Numbered from the stretch's first letter, positions 51,940-61,779 are shown. The stretch is 64,000 nucleotides of DNA from Paenibacillus sp. FSL K6-1330 (GCF_037976825.1 NZ_CP150269.1:2741501-2805500), one strand, 5' to 3'. Notes: generated from the letters alone by a model not told the origin. Translations and numbers: made by a program.

Positions 51940-52611
51940 ATGTTGAAGAATGTCTACAACTGGATTGATGAACGTCTCGATATCACGCCGATTTGGAGAG
52001 ACGTTGCAGATCACGAGGTACCGGAACACGTAAACCCGGCGCATCATTTCTCCGCGTTTGTGTACTGTTTCGGCGGCTTGACGTTTTTTATCACAGTCAT
52101 CCAGATTCTGTCGGGGATGTTCCTGACGATGTATTATGTACCGGATATCATAAACGCTTACAACAGTGTTGAGTACCTGCAAACACAGGTAGCCTTCGGA
52201 CAAATTGTCCGCGGCATGCATCACTGGGGCGCCAGCTTGGTAATCGTGATGATGTTCTTGCATACGATGCGCGTGTTCTTCACAGGCTCTTACAAAGCGC
52301 CGCGTGAAATGAACTGGGTCGTTGGTATGCTCATTTTCTTTGTTATGCTCGGTCTTGGTTTGACAGGTTACCTGCTGCCATGGGATAACAAAGCTTACTT
52401 CGCTACAAAAGTTACATTGGAGATTGCGAACTCCGTACCTTGGCTGGGACCTATCATTAAAGAATTGCTGCAAGGCGGTACGATCGTAGGTGCCGAAACG
52501 TTGACGCGTTTCTTCGCGATTCACGTATTCTTCCTTCCGGCTGTCCTTCTTGCTCTATTGGTAGGACACTTTATCATGATCCGCAGACAAGGTATTTCCG
52601 GTCCACTATAA
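51940..52611 (+). CDS. qcrB: menaquinol:cytochrome c reductase, cytochrome b subunit
   Basis: This 223-residue cytochrome b6-type protein has four transmembrane helices. The heme ligands are in MHHWGASLVIVMMFLHTMRV and in AIHVFFLPAVLLALLVGH, and GYLLPWDNKAYFA is the conserved cd-helix region. It carries the quinol oxidation site together with QcrC. AGGAGG precedes ATG. Confidence 0.96.
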   Translation: MLKNVYNWIDERLDITPIWRDVADHEVPEHVNPAHHFSAFVYCFGGLTFFITVIQILSGMFLTMYYVPDIINAYNSVEYLQTQVAFGQIVRGMHHWGASLVIVMMFLHTMRVFFTGSYKAPREMNWVVGMLIFFVMLGLGLTGYLLPWDNKAYFATKVTLEIANSVPWLGPIIKELLQGGTIVGAETLTRFFAIHVFFLPAVLLALLVGHFIMIRRQGISGPL

Positions 52612-52632
52612 GAAGAAGGGAGGCGCATATTT

Positions 52633-53520
52633 ATGGCACATGGTCATAAATCTGATGAGAAAGTAGTTTATGTCGGCGATTCGCGTGTGAAAAAAGGCAG
52701 CGGTTGGGTTACGCCGCCGGATTACACCGCTTATCCCGGCAAATCAGAAGCGTTCATTCCTAACTTCTTGTTGAAGGAATGGATGGTTGGTGTAGTTGTA
52801 TTGGTCGGTTTCCTTGTGCTGACCATCTCGGAGCCGGCTCCGCTCGGTTATCCGGCGGATCCGGGAGCTTCTGTAATCCCGATGCCGGACTGGTACTTCC
52901 TGTTCCTGTATGAATACCTGAAGCTTCCATACGCTTCCGGTGATTATGTAGTACTGGGTACCCTTGGCGTTTCGGGCGTTGCCTTTGGCGCATTGCTCCT
53001 AGTTCCTTTCCTTGATACGGGGAAAGAGCGACGCTTCTACAAGCGCCCTATTACTTCTGCCCTTATGATTCTGTCGTTATTTGCAGTTATCTATCTGACA
53101 AATGCAGCATGGACCCACTATGTGCATGAGCTGGAAGCGACTGGACAGAAGCCTGAGCATATCCAGCGTGAAGAAGAGGCGGAAGAGAAACATGCAGCTG
53201 GTCTACCAACGACTAGTGGCAAGCAGGCTGAAGACAGTGTTGTAGCGATCGTTGATAAGGATAATCCCGCGATGGAAACCTTTAAAACAGCTACCTGTAT
53301 TTCTTGTCATGCTGCAGATTTGAAAGGGGCATCTGGACCGTCGCTTCGCGGTGTCGGGGATACCCACACGAAAGAAGAGATCGTGGCTATTATTGCAAAT
53401 GGTCAAGGCGGCATGCCGGCTATGAAAGACACGGCGCTTGCGGCTGGTGTCACCGAAGAACAACTTGATCAGTTGGCTGATTGGCTTGCAAGCCAAAAGG
53501 CAGAAGCAGCTGCAGAGTAA
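52633..53520 (+). CDS. qcrC: menaquinol:cytochrome c reductase, cytochrome b/c subunit
   Basis: This 295-residue fusion combines a subunit IV-like membrane part (helices near residues 50-68, 110-130 and 140-160; PDWYFLFLYEYLK is the quinol-site motif) with a C-terminal class I cytochrome c domain. The heme site is CISCH and the axial methionine is probably in GGMPAM. Heme attachment would depend on ResB/ResC at the start of this window. GGGAGGCG precedes ATG; a strong terminator follows. Confidence 0.96.
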   Translation: MAHGHKSDEKVVYVGDSRVKKGSGWVTPPDYTAYPGKSEAFIPNFLLKEWMVGVVVLVGFLVLTISEPAPLGYPADPGASVIPMPDWYFLFLYEYLKLPYASGDYVVLGTLGVSGVAFGALLLVPFLDTGKERRFYKRPITSALMILSLFAVIYLTNAAWTHYVHELEATGQKPEHIQREEEAEEKHAAGLPTTSGKQAEDSVVAIVDKDNPAMETFKTATCISCHAADLKGASGPSLRGVGDTHTKEEIVAIIANGQGGMPAMKDTALAAGVTEEQLDQLADWLASQKAEAAAE

Positions 53521-53531
53521 GATGCATAGAA

Positions 53532-53563
53532 GAACCTGACCGAATGCGGTCAGGTTCTTTTTT
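53532..53563 (+). terminator. Rho-independent terminator of qcrABC
   Basis: GAACCTGACCG-AATG-CGGTCAGGTTC followed by six T. Confidence 0.95.
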
Positions 53564-53659
53564 AAATGTTGTATATAGATGAAAAATATGCACAGTTTAG
53601 GTATAATCGGCATTAGTCGTAAAAGTAAGAATACAAGGAACAGGACAGGAGGACGGAGC

Positions 53660-54292
53660 TTGTCGATTTCGTATTTTTGGAGCCGAGAATTTCTAAGCAA
53701 GCGATCGATTCTCTGGCTGCTGCTCATCTGCAACATCCTTGGAACGATCTATGGATACATATGGTACGGGGGGCAAATGGTCGATACGGTGGATCATGGC
53801 TTGCTATGGCAGGTCATATTTGTCCCGGATAGCCCGACGGCCAGTTTATTCTTCAGTTTGGCGCTTCTGCTGCTCCTCTACCCGCCTCGGGGGCTTGGGG
53901 GCTCTTTGTTTCAGCAATTCATTGAGGCGCTGGCGGTCGTGACATCAGTGAAGTATGGGATTTGGGCTGTTGCCATCATATTTGCCGGACAAGCCCAAGG
54001 GGATGTGCTGGGATGGCAGGATTGGATGCTCGTCGCTTCGCATACGGCAATGGCAGTGGAAGCGTTATTGTTCGTACGATTGTTTCATTATCGCTGGACA
54101 GCGCTCACCGGGGCCATTGCCTGGACACTGCTGAATGATACCGTAGATTATACGTACGGCGTATTTCCTTGGCTGCCGGGGCAGTTATATGACGACCTAT
54201 CAGCGGTCGAGCTGTTTACTTATCTTTTGACTCTTTTCAGCGGTTTCGCCGGCTGGATCTTCATGAAATATGGGAATTCCAAACAACGTTAG
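53660..54292 (+). CDS. ypjA: DUF1405 family membrane protein YpjA
   Basis: This 210-residue polytopic protein (about six helices) carries LICNILGTIYGYIWYGGQM, FVPDSPTASLFF and LLNDTVDYTYGVFPWLP, typical of DUF1405. It sits between qcrC and ypjB as in B. subtilis. Function unknown. The start is TTG 53660, 6 nt after AGGAGG; an upstream in-frame ATG at 53579 would add 27 polar residues without a ribosome site. Confidence 0.85.
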   Translation: MSISYFWSREFLSKRSILWLLLICNILGTIYGYIWYGGQMVDTVDHGLLWQVIFVPDSPTASLFFSLALLLLLYPPRGLGGSLFQQFIEALAVVTSVKYGIWAVAIIFAGQAQGDVLGWQDWMLVASHTAMAVEALLFVRLFHYRWTALTGAIAWTLLNDTVDYTYGVFPWLPGQLYDDLSAVELFTYLLTLFSGFAGWIFMKYGNSKQR

Positions 54293-54358
54293 CCGTTTAG
54301 GTTATACAGTTCTATGAGCATCCCTTCTGCCATACATATACGGTAGGAGGGATGTCCC

Positions 54359-55219
54359 ATGTTTCGAACCTTTCCGAAGCTCCTGCTGTGTCTGTTTGCA
54401 CTGCTTATGCTGGTTACTGTCAGCATGGGTGATCCTGTTGTGTGGGCTACCCCGGCAAACGGACAGTCGGAGACTTCGCCCGCTGCATCCATACAGGCTA
54501 AGGCGCTGAACAAGGAAGTGGAGCAGCTATACCGCCATGTGGAGGAAGGCAATGTACAAGCCGTGCTGGAGGATGTTCGCCGGGTATCCGGGATGTTTGA
54601 GGCTTCGTCATTTCAGGGATTGACCGGTGTAGAAGGAATTCATGCGTTGGCTGAGAGCATTTTGGAGATGAAAGAAGCTACGGCAAGGGCCACGCAGGAG
54701 CCGCAGCACTGGATGGTGTCCGCAGGAAAACTCCGAATGGCAACCGATAGCCTGATTCATACCAGAGATGCGTTATGGCTGCAATATTACAAGGTCATGC
54801 GTGAAGACCTGAGGGTCATGGGGGAGTATGCCATCCAGCAGGATCAGGCTGGCATGAGACGAGCGTATGACAGCCTGAGTGAACATTATGAACTCATCCG
54901 TCCTTCTGTTGTCATACAGCGAAAGCCTGAGGAGGTTAACATGATGGAGTCCTGGATTTCTTATGCCGGGGGTCTGGTGTCATCTGGGGACACAGCTCAG
55001 GTGCAAAAATTGGTTCCGCAGGGTGAGGAAATGATCAATACGCTGTTTGGCAAGAAAAAGGATGAGCCCGCCCTAGCTCCGCTGGGAGAGGTCAAGGAGC
55101 CATGGACGTGGCAGCTGGTCATCGGGGCTTTCATTTTGGCGGCATTAACGTTTGCGGGATACCGCAAATACCGAGGTCAGTTGTATAGCGCAAAACCCAT
55201 GTTCCCTCGCAAAATGTAG
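54359..55219 (+). CDS. ypjB: sporulation protein YpjB
   Basis: This 286-residue protein has a signal peptide (LLLCLFALLMLVTVSMGDPV), a helical extracytoplasmic domain of about 200 residues rich in Glu and Arg, and a C-terminal membrane helix (WQLVIGAFILAALTFAGY) followed by a basic tail. Length, topology and place after ypjA match the sporulation family YpjB. Its precise role is not known. GGAGGG precedes ATG. Confidence 0.82.
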   Translation: MFRTFPKLLLCLFALLMLVTVSMGDPVVWATPANGQSETSPAASIQAKALNKEVEQLYRHVEEGNVQAVLEDVRRVSGMFEASSFQGLTGVEGIHALAESILEMKEATARATQEPQHWMVSAGKLRMATDSLIHTRDALWLQYYKVMREDLRVMGEYAIQQDQAGMRRAYDSLSEHYELIRPSVVIQRKPEEVNMMESWISYAGGLVSSGDTAQVQKLVPQGEEMINTLFGKKKDEPALAPLGEVKEPWTWQLVIGAFILAALTFAGYRKYRGQLYSAKPMFPRKM

Positions 55220-55247
55220 GCGGGAATCCATAGTTGTTCCGATTGAG

Positions 55248-55274
55248 GCCCGGTGCAAACCGGGCTATTCTTCT
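55248..55274. terminator. hairpin between convergent ypjB and ypjC
   Basis: GCCCGGT-GCAA-ACCGGGC followed by TATTCTTCTTT; it reaches the ypjC stop codon. Confidence 0.6.
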
Positions 55275-56134
55275 TTAAATCCTTCGCCATGCACATCATT
55301 GACATCATTAATGATAATAAATGCCCGAGGGTCCAACGATTTGGCGATTCCCGTTAGGCGGCGAATTTCCTGCCTCGATACGACGCAGTATACCATATGC
55401 TTGGCTTGCTTGGAGTAGGCGCCGATGGCCGGGATTAGTGTTACTCCGCGCTCCATCTCGGTTGATATGCGATGGGCAATATCGGGTGCGTGATCACTGA
55501 TGATGGTGAAGGCTTTGGCGGCATAAGCCCCCTCCTGTATGAAATCGATGACCTTGGAAGCGATGAATACGGCAACGAGGGTATACAATATTCGCTCGAG
55601 CGGGATAAAGAATAAAGAAAGCCCGATGATCAAGATATCAAGAGATAGAATGATCTGGCCCATACTGAAGCCGAATTTTCGGTTGATGATTCTGGCAATG
55701 ATGTCTGAACCGCCTGTCGTCCCGCCGAACCGGAACACAATGCCGAGTCCGGCGCCCAATGTGACACCTGCGTAGAGCGCAGCAAGAATATAATCCTGCT
55801 CGGTCTGAAACGGTACAACATAGCCGCGATCGATCAAAGCTTCAAACAGCCACAGAAACAGGGTTAATGAGGCGATACCGAGACCTGTGTAAATCGACTG
55901 GCGTTTACCGAGGATTTTCATGCCGACCAAGAATAACGGGATATTGAGCACCATAGTTGAGATGGACGGCGATATGTTAAAGGCATAGTTCAGCAGTACG
56001 GTAATGCCGGTGACGCCCCCCTCCATGAGTTCATTCGGAATGATGAAATACAGAAGGCCGAATGCGTAAATGGCGGAACCGGCGATGATCGGAATGATGG
56101 TATGAAGCTGATTTAACAACTTGGACGTTTTCAT
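55265..56134 (-). CDS. ypjC: YitT family membrane protein (YpjC-like)
   Basis: This 289-residue protein has about five or six transmembrane helices with GGVTGITVLLNYAFN, GGTTGGSDIIARIINRKFG and a C-terminal DUF2179 domain (RGVTLIPAIGAYSKQAKHMVYCVVSRQE). The family is widespread in Firmicutes with unknown function. In B. subtilis ypjC follows ypjB in the same direction; here it is inverted. ATG 56134 (minus strand) follows GAGGGG; a longer reading from 56275 is less likely. Confidence 0.85.
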   Translation of the reverse strand: MKTSKLLNQLHTIIPIIAGSAIYAFGLLYFIIPNELMEGGVTGITVLLNYAFNISPSISTMVLNIPLFLVGMKILGKRQSIYTGLGIASLTLFLWLFEALIDRGYVVPFQTEQDYILAALYAGVTLGAGLGIVFRFGGTTGGSDIIARIINRKFGFSMGQIILSLDILIIGLSLFFIPLERILYTLVAVFIASKVIDFIQEGAYAAKAFTIISDHAPDIAHRISTEMERGVTLIPAIGAYSKQAKHMVYCVVSRQEIRRLTGIAKSLDPRAFIIINDVNDVHGEGFKEE

Positions 56135-56357
56135 AAGACCCCTCACATTTCCAATTGTGGATATTACCCGTATGTCAGGTTGCTTGTACCTGCTTAGTAT
56201 GTGCCGATCATGTTCCAGCCATAAAAAATTATTTGTTTTCAAATCCGCTTTACGATAACATAGGTTTAAAACCAATCGCTCGTCATAAGAGAATGCTGCT
56301 TACAGCTTGGATATTGCAAGTTGGGGCAGACTGCGCAGTGAAGGGAGTTATAGAGTC

Positions 56358-56687
56358 TTGGAAAAATCAATGGCTGAAATGCAGCAGGAAGTCGATCAAT
56401 ACATATCACAATTCAAGGAAGGTTATTTCAGTCCTTTATCCATGATGGCCCGGATGTCCGAAGAGGTGGGCGAACTCGCCAGAGAGGTTAATCATCAGTT
56501 CGGTGAGAAGCCGAAAAAGGCCGATGAAGCAGACAATTCCATCGAAATGGAACTTGGAGATATATTGTTTATTACGATTTGTTTTGCCAATTCCCTTGGC
56601 ATCGATCTCGCGGAAGCGCACGCTAAAGTCATGCATAAATTTGCGACGCGTGATGCTGATCGTTGGACGAAAATAAACACCGATTAG
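56358..56687 (+). CDS. ypjD: MazG-like nucleotide pyrophosphohydrolase (YpjD)
   Basis: This 109-residue protein has the MazG signature: MSEEVGELAREV supplies ExxE and EMELGDILFITICFAN supplies ExxD. It probably hydrolyses non-canonical or excess nucleoside triphosphates. The start is TTG 56358, 10 nt after AAGGGAG; ATG 56370 lies too far from it. Length and position match B. subtilis ypjD, next to dapB. Confidence 0.85.
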   Translation: MEKSMAEMQQEVDQYISQFKEGYFSPLSMMARMSEEVGELAREVNHQFGEKPKKADEADNSIEMELGDILFITICFANSLGIDLAEAHAKVMHKFATRDADRWTKINTD

Positions 56688-56736
56688 GCTGCTGCTACAT
56701 ATGCTGTACCAAACCCGCTGTGGGGAGGGACAGCCC

Positions 56737-57276
56737 GTGAAACCTGAAAGTTATATACAAAAAGCATATCGATGCATCCTTCAAAATGATTTCGAAGAGG
56801 CGTTACGTTGGTTTGAGCAAGCGATCATCGCGAATCCGGGAGATGCCGAAGTGCATTATCGGTGCTCCATTACCTACGGCAGAAGCAATAAGCTGGAGAT
56901 GGCGATTACGCATGCGGAGGAAGCCGTCAGGCTGCAGCCGGACAAACCGGAATATGCTCTTCATTTACAGCATATCAAGGCTGCGGAGCTGGTGCAGCGA
57001 GCAAGAAAGATGGTGGAGAACCGCAAGGATGTGACCAAGGCAGAATTGTATCAAGCCGTGGGACATCTGAAATCAGCCGTAGCCATGGACCCTTTGTATG
57101 CTCAGGCTTATGTATGGCTTGCTCTTGTTTATAGTGAACTCGATGAGCATGCGCTCGCCATTTCCACGCTTAAAGAGGTAATTTCGTTGTACCCGCAGGA
57201 GAGCGGGCTGCAGCATATAATGGAGGAACTCAAACAGCGCTTGAAATCATATATGCAGGATACAGCATCGGATTGA
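56737..57276 (+). CDS. tetratricopeptide repeat protein
   Basis: This 179-residue protein has TPR-like helices: FEEALRWFEQAIIANPGD, KLEMAITHAEEAVRLQPD and HALAISTLKEVISLYPQ. Such repeats form protein-binding scaffolds; the partner is unknown. The start is GTG 56737, 8 nt after GGGAGGG; ATG 56701 is in frame but unsupported. It lies between ypjD and dapB and ends 17 nt before dapB. Confidence 0.8.
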   Translation: MKPESYIQKAYRCILQNDFEEALRWFEQAIIANPGDAEVHYRCSITYGRSNKLEMAITHAEEAVRLQPDKPEYALHLQHIKAAELVQRARKMVENRKDVTKAELYQAVGHLKSAVAMDPLYAQAYVWLALVYSELDEHALAISTLKEVISLYPQESGLQHIMEELKQRLKSYMQDTASD

Positions 57277-57293
57277 AAGTGAGGACATGTACA

Positions 57294-58097
57294 ATGGCAA
57301 ACAAATGGACAGTTGCGGTCGTCGGTGCCGGCGGCCGTATGGGTAAAGAAGTAGTGAAGCTTGTTTTGGGCGATGAGGAACTGGAACTGGTTGCCGCTGT
57401 GGGCCGATCGGATGAAGGTGCTGATGCAGGGACGCTTGTGGGTCTTCCTGCCTGCGGCATTACGGTGACATCCGATCTGGAGATGGCGTTGGTCGAATCG
57501 AAACCAGATGTTATGGTTGACTTTACAGCACCGCAATTTGCCTATAGCAACACGGCTCTGGCCATTAAGCACGGCGTCCGTCCGATCATGGGCACTACAG
57601 GCTTCACGCCAGAGCAAATCGAAGAGTTGGACAAGCAGTGTATGGAGCAGAATATTGGCGGTTTGATCGCACCGAATTTCTCCATCGGAGCGATCCTGAT
57701 GATGAAGTTTGCAGCTGCAGCAGCAAAATATTTGCCCCATGTTGAAATCATTGAAACCCATGGCGACCAGAAGCTTGATGCGCCATCCGGAACATCGATC
57801 AAGACAGCGGAAATGATTGCCGCAAACCGCGAGGAAATCCGGCAAGGCAATCCAAAGGAAGAAGAGGTCATTGAAGGCGCCAGAGGCGGGTACTATAACG
57901 GCTTCCGTATTCACAGTGTTCGTCTGCCGGGTGTATTTGCTCAGCAGGAAGTTATATTTGGCGGTTACGGACAAAGCTTGAAGATCCGACATGATTCCTA
58001 TGAGCGTGCAGCTTATATGCCGGGCGTGAAGATGGCTATAGAGAAAGTAATGGGGTACACCGGCTTGGTCTATGGATTTGATCATTTTATCGACTAA
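57294..58097 (+). CDS. dapB: 4-hydroxy-tetrahydrodipicolinate reductase
   Basis: This 267-residue enzyme acts in lysine and diaminopimelate synthesis. It has VVGAGGRMGKEV (cofactor loop), DFTAPQF, GTTGF, ETHGDQKLDAPSGT (catalytic lysine, one residue different from the common EMHHxxKxDAPSGT) and VMGYTGLVYG. ATG 57294 follows GTGAGGAC. It heads dapB-mgsA-bshB1-bshA-cca-birA, the same order as in B. subtilis. Confidence 0.95.
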   Translation: MANKWTVAVVGAGGRMGKEVVKLVLGDEELELVAAVGRSDEGADAGTLVGLPACGITVTSDLEMALVESKPDVMVDFTAPQFAYSNTALAIKHGVRPIMGTTGFTPEQIEELDKQCMEQNIGGLIAPNFSIGAILMMKFAAAAAKYLPHVEIIETHGDQKLDAPSGTSIKTAEMIAANREEIRQGNPKEEEVIEGARGGYYNGFRIHSVRLPGVFAQQEVIFGGYGQSLKIRHDSYERAAYMPGVKMAIEKVMGYTGLVYGFDHFID

Positions 58098-58115
58098 CAT
58101 AGGGGAGAAATTACT

Positions 58116-58535
58116 ATGAATATTTCATTTATCGCTCATGACCGTAAAAAAGAGGAAATGGTCAACTTCGTTATTGCTTATGAAAATGTATTCGAAGATC
58201 ATAATCTTTACTCGACGGGAACGACGGGGACCCGTATTATGGAGCAAACCAAACTCAGCATTCACCGTTTCGCTTCGGGACCACTTGGTGGCGACCAGCA
58301 GATTGGCGCGCTTGTTGCGGACAATGAGATGGATCTCATCATTTTTTTACGGGATCCTTTGATGGCACAACCTCATGAACCAGACATTAATGCACTCCTT
58401 CGTCTGTGCGACGTTCAGGGAATTCCACTTGCTACCAATGTGGCAACGGCCGAGATTCTTGTTAAAGCGCTGGACCGTGGCGATTTTGCATGGCGGGAAC
58501 TCGTTCATAAATACAAACCGGGTGTGGATAGCTAA
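58116..58535 (+). CDS. mgsA: methylglyoxal synthase
   Basis: This 139-residue enzyme converts dihydroxyacetone phosphate to methylglyoxal. It shows [19 protein letters not shown] (phosphate binding), [27 protein letters not shown] and NVATAE. GGGGAG precedes ATG; the stop shares a base with bshB1. Pairing with bacillithiol genes fits detoxification of methylglyoxal by that thiol. Confidence 0.96.
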   Translation: MNISFIAHDRKKEEMVNFVIAYENVFEDHNLYSTGTTGTRIMEQTKLSIHRFASGPLGGDQQIGALVADNEMDLIIFLRDPLMAQPHEPDINALLRLCDVQGIPLATNVATAEILVKALDRGDFAWRELVHKYKPGVDS

Positions 58536-59242
58536 TGAACAGCCAACTGGACATCTTAATCTTCGGAGCACACGCTGACGATGCCGAGATCGGAATGGCA
58601 GGAACGATTGCGAAGCATACAGCAGCTGGACTGTCGGTCGGGATCTGCGATCTGACGGAGGCTGAGATGTCGTCGAACGGCACCGTCGACATTCGCAAGC
58701 AGGAGGCTGAGCAAGCAGCCCGGATTTTGGATCTTACGGTCCGGACGAATTTGGGACTGCCGGACCGTGGTTTATTTGTGACACCGGAGAATATTGAACG
58801 GGTCACGGCCGAGATTCGCAAGTTTTCTCCCTCGATTGTGTTTGCTCCCTACTGGGAGGATCGCCATCCGGACCATGTGGCTTGCAGCCGTTTAGTTGAG
58901 GAAGCGGTATTTAATGCCAAGCTTCGTCGTTATATGCCTGAGCAGCCACCGGTTAAGGTGGACGAGCTTTATTTTTATTTCATTAATGATATCGGAAGAA
59001 CGGATCTGGTCGTTGACGTTACGGATCAGTATGCCGTTAAGGAGCAGGCCCTGTCTTGTTACCGTTCCCAGTTCCAGAAGGCTGAAGAAAATGCAGTCTC
59101 TACCCCGTTGACTGAGGGGTACATCGAGCGTGTGCGGGCCAGGGATTCACTGCTTGGAGCGCGCAGGCTTATTCCTTATGCAGAAGGTTTCGCTTGTAAA
59201 AGTCCGTATGTTGTTCATCTATTCGACTCCAAGCAGGCATAA
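58535..59242 (+). CDS. bshB1: bacillithiol biosynthesis deacetylase BshB1
   Basis: This 235-residue zinc-dependent LmbE-type deacetylase has GAHADDAEIGMAG (Asp and His metal ligands) and RHPDHVACS. It removes acetyl from GlcNAc-malate, the second step of bacillithiol synthesis. Start and mgsA stop overlap by one base. bshA, the preceding enzymatic step, follows after 31 nt. Confidence 0.95.
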   Translation: MNSQLDILIFGAHADDAEIGMAGTIAKHTAAGLSVGICDLTEAEMSSNGTVDIRKQEAEQAARILDLTVRTNLGLPDRGLFVTPENIERVTAEIRKFSPSIVFAPYWEDRHPDHVACSRLVEEAVFNAKLRRYMPEQPPVKVDELYFYFINDIGRTDLVVDVTDQYAVKEQALSCYRSQFQKAEENAVSTPLTEGYIERVRARDSLLGARRLIPYAEGFACKSPYVVHLFDSKQA

Positions 59243-59273
59243 TATATAGAGGCGTACGTAAAGGAGGCCTGAC

Positions 59274-60437
59274 ATGAATCAACAACCATTAAAAATCGGC
59301 ATTACCTGTTACCCTTCATTGGGCGGGTCGGGCGTGGTGGCGACAGAGCTGGGGAAACTCCTGGCCGAGCAAGGACACCAGGTTCATTTTATTGCTCACA
59401 GCATTCCGTTCCGGTTAGGGACTTTCCATAAAAATATTTTTTATCATGAAGTTGAAGTGAACGACTACTACGTGTTTCGATACCCGCCATATGATCTGTC
59501 GCTAGCGACAAAGATGGCTCAGGTAGCCAAAATGCAGCAGCTTGATGTGCTGCATGTGCACTATGCGGTGCCACATGCCGTGTGTGCCTTCTTAGCGAAG
59601 CAGATGGTCGGAGATCAGCTGAAGGTCGTCACGACGCTGCATGGAACCGATATTACGGTTCTGGCGCAGGATGAATCGCTGAAGGACTTGATTCGACTCG
59701 CTATTAATGAAAGTGATGCGGTTACGGCTGTTTCTCAGGATCTCATCCGAGAAACGCGGGAGTTGCTGGATATAAGCCGGGATATTGACCTTACCTACAA
59801 TTTTGTGGATCCGCGGGTATATTATCCACGGGATTCGGAATCGCTGCGTAAAGATTATGCAGATCCGAATGAGAAGATCTTGATGCATATTTCCAACTTC
59901 CGTCCGGTAAAACGGGTAGCAGACGTGTTGGAAATATTCGCCCAGGTTCAGGAGCAGGTCCCGGCGAAACTGCTGCTTGTCGGGGAAGGGCCCGAGCTTC
60001 CGAAAATCCAGTGCCGCATCAATGAACTGGGACTCGCCAGCAAAGTACATTTTCTAGGCAAGCAAGATGAAATTGCGCACGTCATATCCATGGCGGATGT
60101 GCTGCTGCTTCCTTCCGAGAAAGAAAGCTTTGGCCTGGTTGCTCTAGAAGCGATGGCCTGCGGAGTGCCTACCGTCGGCTCTACGGCAGGCGGGATTCCC
60201 GAGTTGATAACACATGGCGAAACCGGATATTTGGCTCCTATCGGAGACACCTATTCGATGGCTCAGCATGTGCTTGAAATTTTAAAGGATGAAGCGCTTA
60301 GTGAGCGGCTGCGCAAGGCTTGTCTGCATCGTTCCAAGACGATGTTCTGCAATGAATTAATACGAGGCAAGTACGAAGAAATATATTACCGAGTATTGGG
60401 ACGGGAGGTTAGCGAGCTGAAGCCGGTCTGCGGCTAA
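59274..60437 (+). CDS. bshA: N-acetyl-alpha-D-glucosaminyl L-malate synthase BshA
   Basis: This 387-residue GT4 glycosyltransferase transfers GlcNAc from UDP-GlcNAc to malate. It has ITCYPSLGGSGVVATELG, HVHYAVPHA, LHGTDITVL, ISNFRPVKR and the nucleotide-sugar motif EKESFGLVALEAMACGVP. AAAGGAGG precedes ATG. With bshB1 it covers the first two steps of bacillithiol synthesis; the cysteine ligase bshC is not in the window. Confidence 0.96.
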   Translation: MNQQPLKIGITCYPSLGGSGVVATELGKLLAEQGHQVHFIAHSIPFRLGTFHKNIFYHEVEVNDYYVFRYPPYDLSLATKMAQVAKMQQLDVLHVHYAVPHAVCAFLAKQMVGDQLKVVTTLHGTDITVLAQDESLKDLIRLAINESDAVTAVSQDLIRETRELLDISRDIDLTYNFVDPRVYYPRDSESLRKDYADPNEKILMHISNFRPVKRVADVLEIFAQVQEQVPAKLLLVGEGPELPKIQCRINELGLASKVHFLGKQDEIAHVISMADVLLLPSEKESFGLVALEAMACGVPTVGSTAGGIPELITHGETGYLAPIGDTYSMAQHVLEILKDEALSERLRKACLHRSKTMFCNELIRGKYEEIYYRVLGREVSELKPVCG

Positions 60438-60480
60438 GCTCGACCCTCTCGTTGTTTTTCGGGTAAAGGAACGGGAAACT

Positions 60481-61779
60481 ATGGCAGATATGTTTAATTC
60501 AATACGATGGCGCAACGCGGATCCCGATATGGCCGAGCGGAGTGCGGACGTGATCCGGACTCTGCTTCGACATGGACATGAAGCGTATTGGGTCGGAGGC
60601 TGTGTCCGTGATGAATACATGGGACGCAGGGTCAGTGATATGGATATTACGACCTCCGCCTTGCCGGAAGTCACCTGTTCCGTCTTTCCCAAGGTCATTC
60701 CTACAGGAATCAAGCATGGGACCGTAACGGTGCTGATGGAAGGCCAGTCTTTCGAAGTGACGACTTATCGGGTGGAGAGTGGTTATGAGGATCACCGTCA
60801 TCCAACGGAGGTCGCTTTCGTCAGAGAAGTAAAGGAAGATTTGAGACGGCGCGATTTTACGATGAACGCAATGGCTAGGGGGATTGATGGATCCTGGGTG
60901 GATCCGTTTGGCGGACGAGCGGATATTGACAGGCAGGTAATCCGCTGCGTAGGCGATGCGCGCCTGCGTTTCCGTGAAGACGCCCTGCGCATGGTTCGCT
61001 GCATCCGTTTCGCCTCTGTGTTCGGTTTCTCCATCGCGCAGCATACATGGAGAGGGATTCTCTCGGAGAGAGACACCTTAAGCTGGATTGCGATGGAGCG
61101 CATCCGCAGTGAATTTGAAAAGATATTGACAGGGCCGGCCCCCTTACGAGGATTGGAGATGTTTGTCCGCAGCGGCTTGTACACCCGAATGAAAGCGCCG
61201 TTTCCGTATACCGGGCATGACACGCAGGCGATAGAAGCAATGAATCGGATCGAGCCGGAGCAATCTACGATCCGCTGGACGCTGCTGCTGCTTGCTTGCG
61301 GCATTTCAGCCCAGGCAGCAGAGGGACTGCTGCGATCATGGACGTTCTCCAATAAGCAGCGGGAAGCCATCGTTAAGCAGCTGGCGCTTCATGAATCCTA
61401 TCTGCAAGAGAAGGAAGAGGAAGATACCAAGAGTGCTAGGCTCCAGTGGATTAAGCTGGTTCTTTTCCACGGAGCCGAGGCAGCTCAAGGCTGGCTGCAT
61501 TTGCAGACGGCGTTGAACCAAACGGGAGCGGCGTCTGCCTCACTTAGCGTAATCGAGCAGCTTGACGGTTGGCTCCGGGAACTCCGAATTCGGAGTTTGA
61601 AGGATTTGGCCATCACCGGAAACGAACTGCTTGAAGCGCTGGACAAGCGCGGGGGCCCATGGCTAGGCGAACTTCTCGGGCAATTGCTGGAGAAATCGGC
61701 AGCAGGTTTAATTAACAACGATAAGGAATCGTTGATTGAAGAAGCAAAGCGGGTGGTAATTCATAATGAAGGATTATGA
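60481..61779 (+). CDS. cca: CCA tRNA nucleotidyltransferase
   Basis: This 432-residue enzyme adds or repairs the 3' CCA of tRNAs. The class II motifs are AYWVGGCVRDEYMGRRVSDM with catalytic DxD in MDIT, RRRDFTMNAMA and REDALRMVRCIRFA. AAAGGAAC precedes ATG. It overlaps birA by 14 nt. Both neighbours (bshA, birA) are as in B. subtilis. Confidence 0.95.
   Translation: MADMFNSIRWRNADPDMAERSADVIRTLLRHGHEAYWVGGCVRDEYMGRRVSDMDITTSALPEVTCSVFPKVIPTGIKHGTVTVLMEGQSFEVTTYRVESGYEDHRHPTEVAFVREVKEDLRRRDFTMNAMARGIDGSWVDPFGGRADIDRQVIRCVGDARLRFREDALRMVRCIRFASVFGFSIAQHTWRGILSERDTLSWIAMERIRSEFEKILTGPAPLRGLEMFVRSGLYTRMKAPFPYTGHDTQAIEAMNRIEPEQSTIRWTLLLLACGISAQAAEGLLRSWTFSNKQREAIVKQLALHESYLQEKEEEDTKSARLQWIKLVLFHGAEAAQGWLHLQTALNQTGAASASLSVIEQLDGWLRELRIRSLKDLAITGNELLEALDKRGGPWLGELLGQLLEKSAAGLINNDKESLIEEAKRVVIHNEGL

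Noticed and set aside
53602..53607. TATAAT before ypjA as a promoter
   Set aside because: The best -35 candidates match at too few positions or at wrong spacing; not called.
57129..58100. 323-codon open frame opposite dapB
   Set aside because: Antisense shadow rich in Cys and His; dapB on the plus strand is complete and motif-supported.
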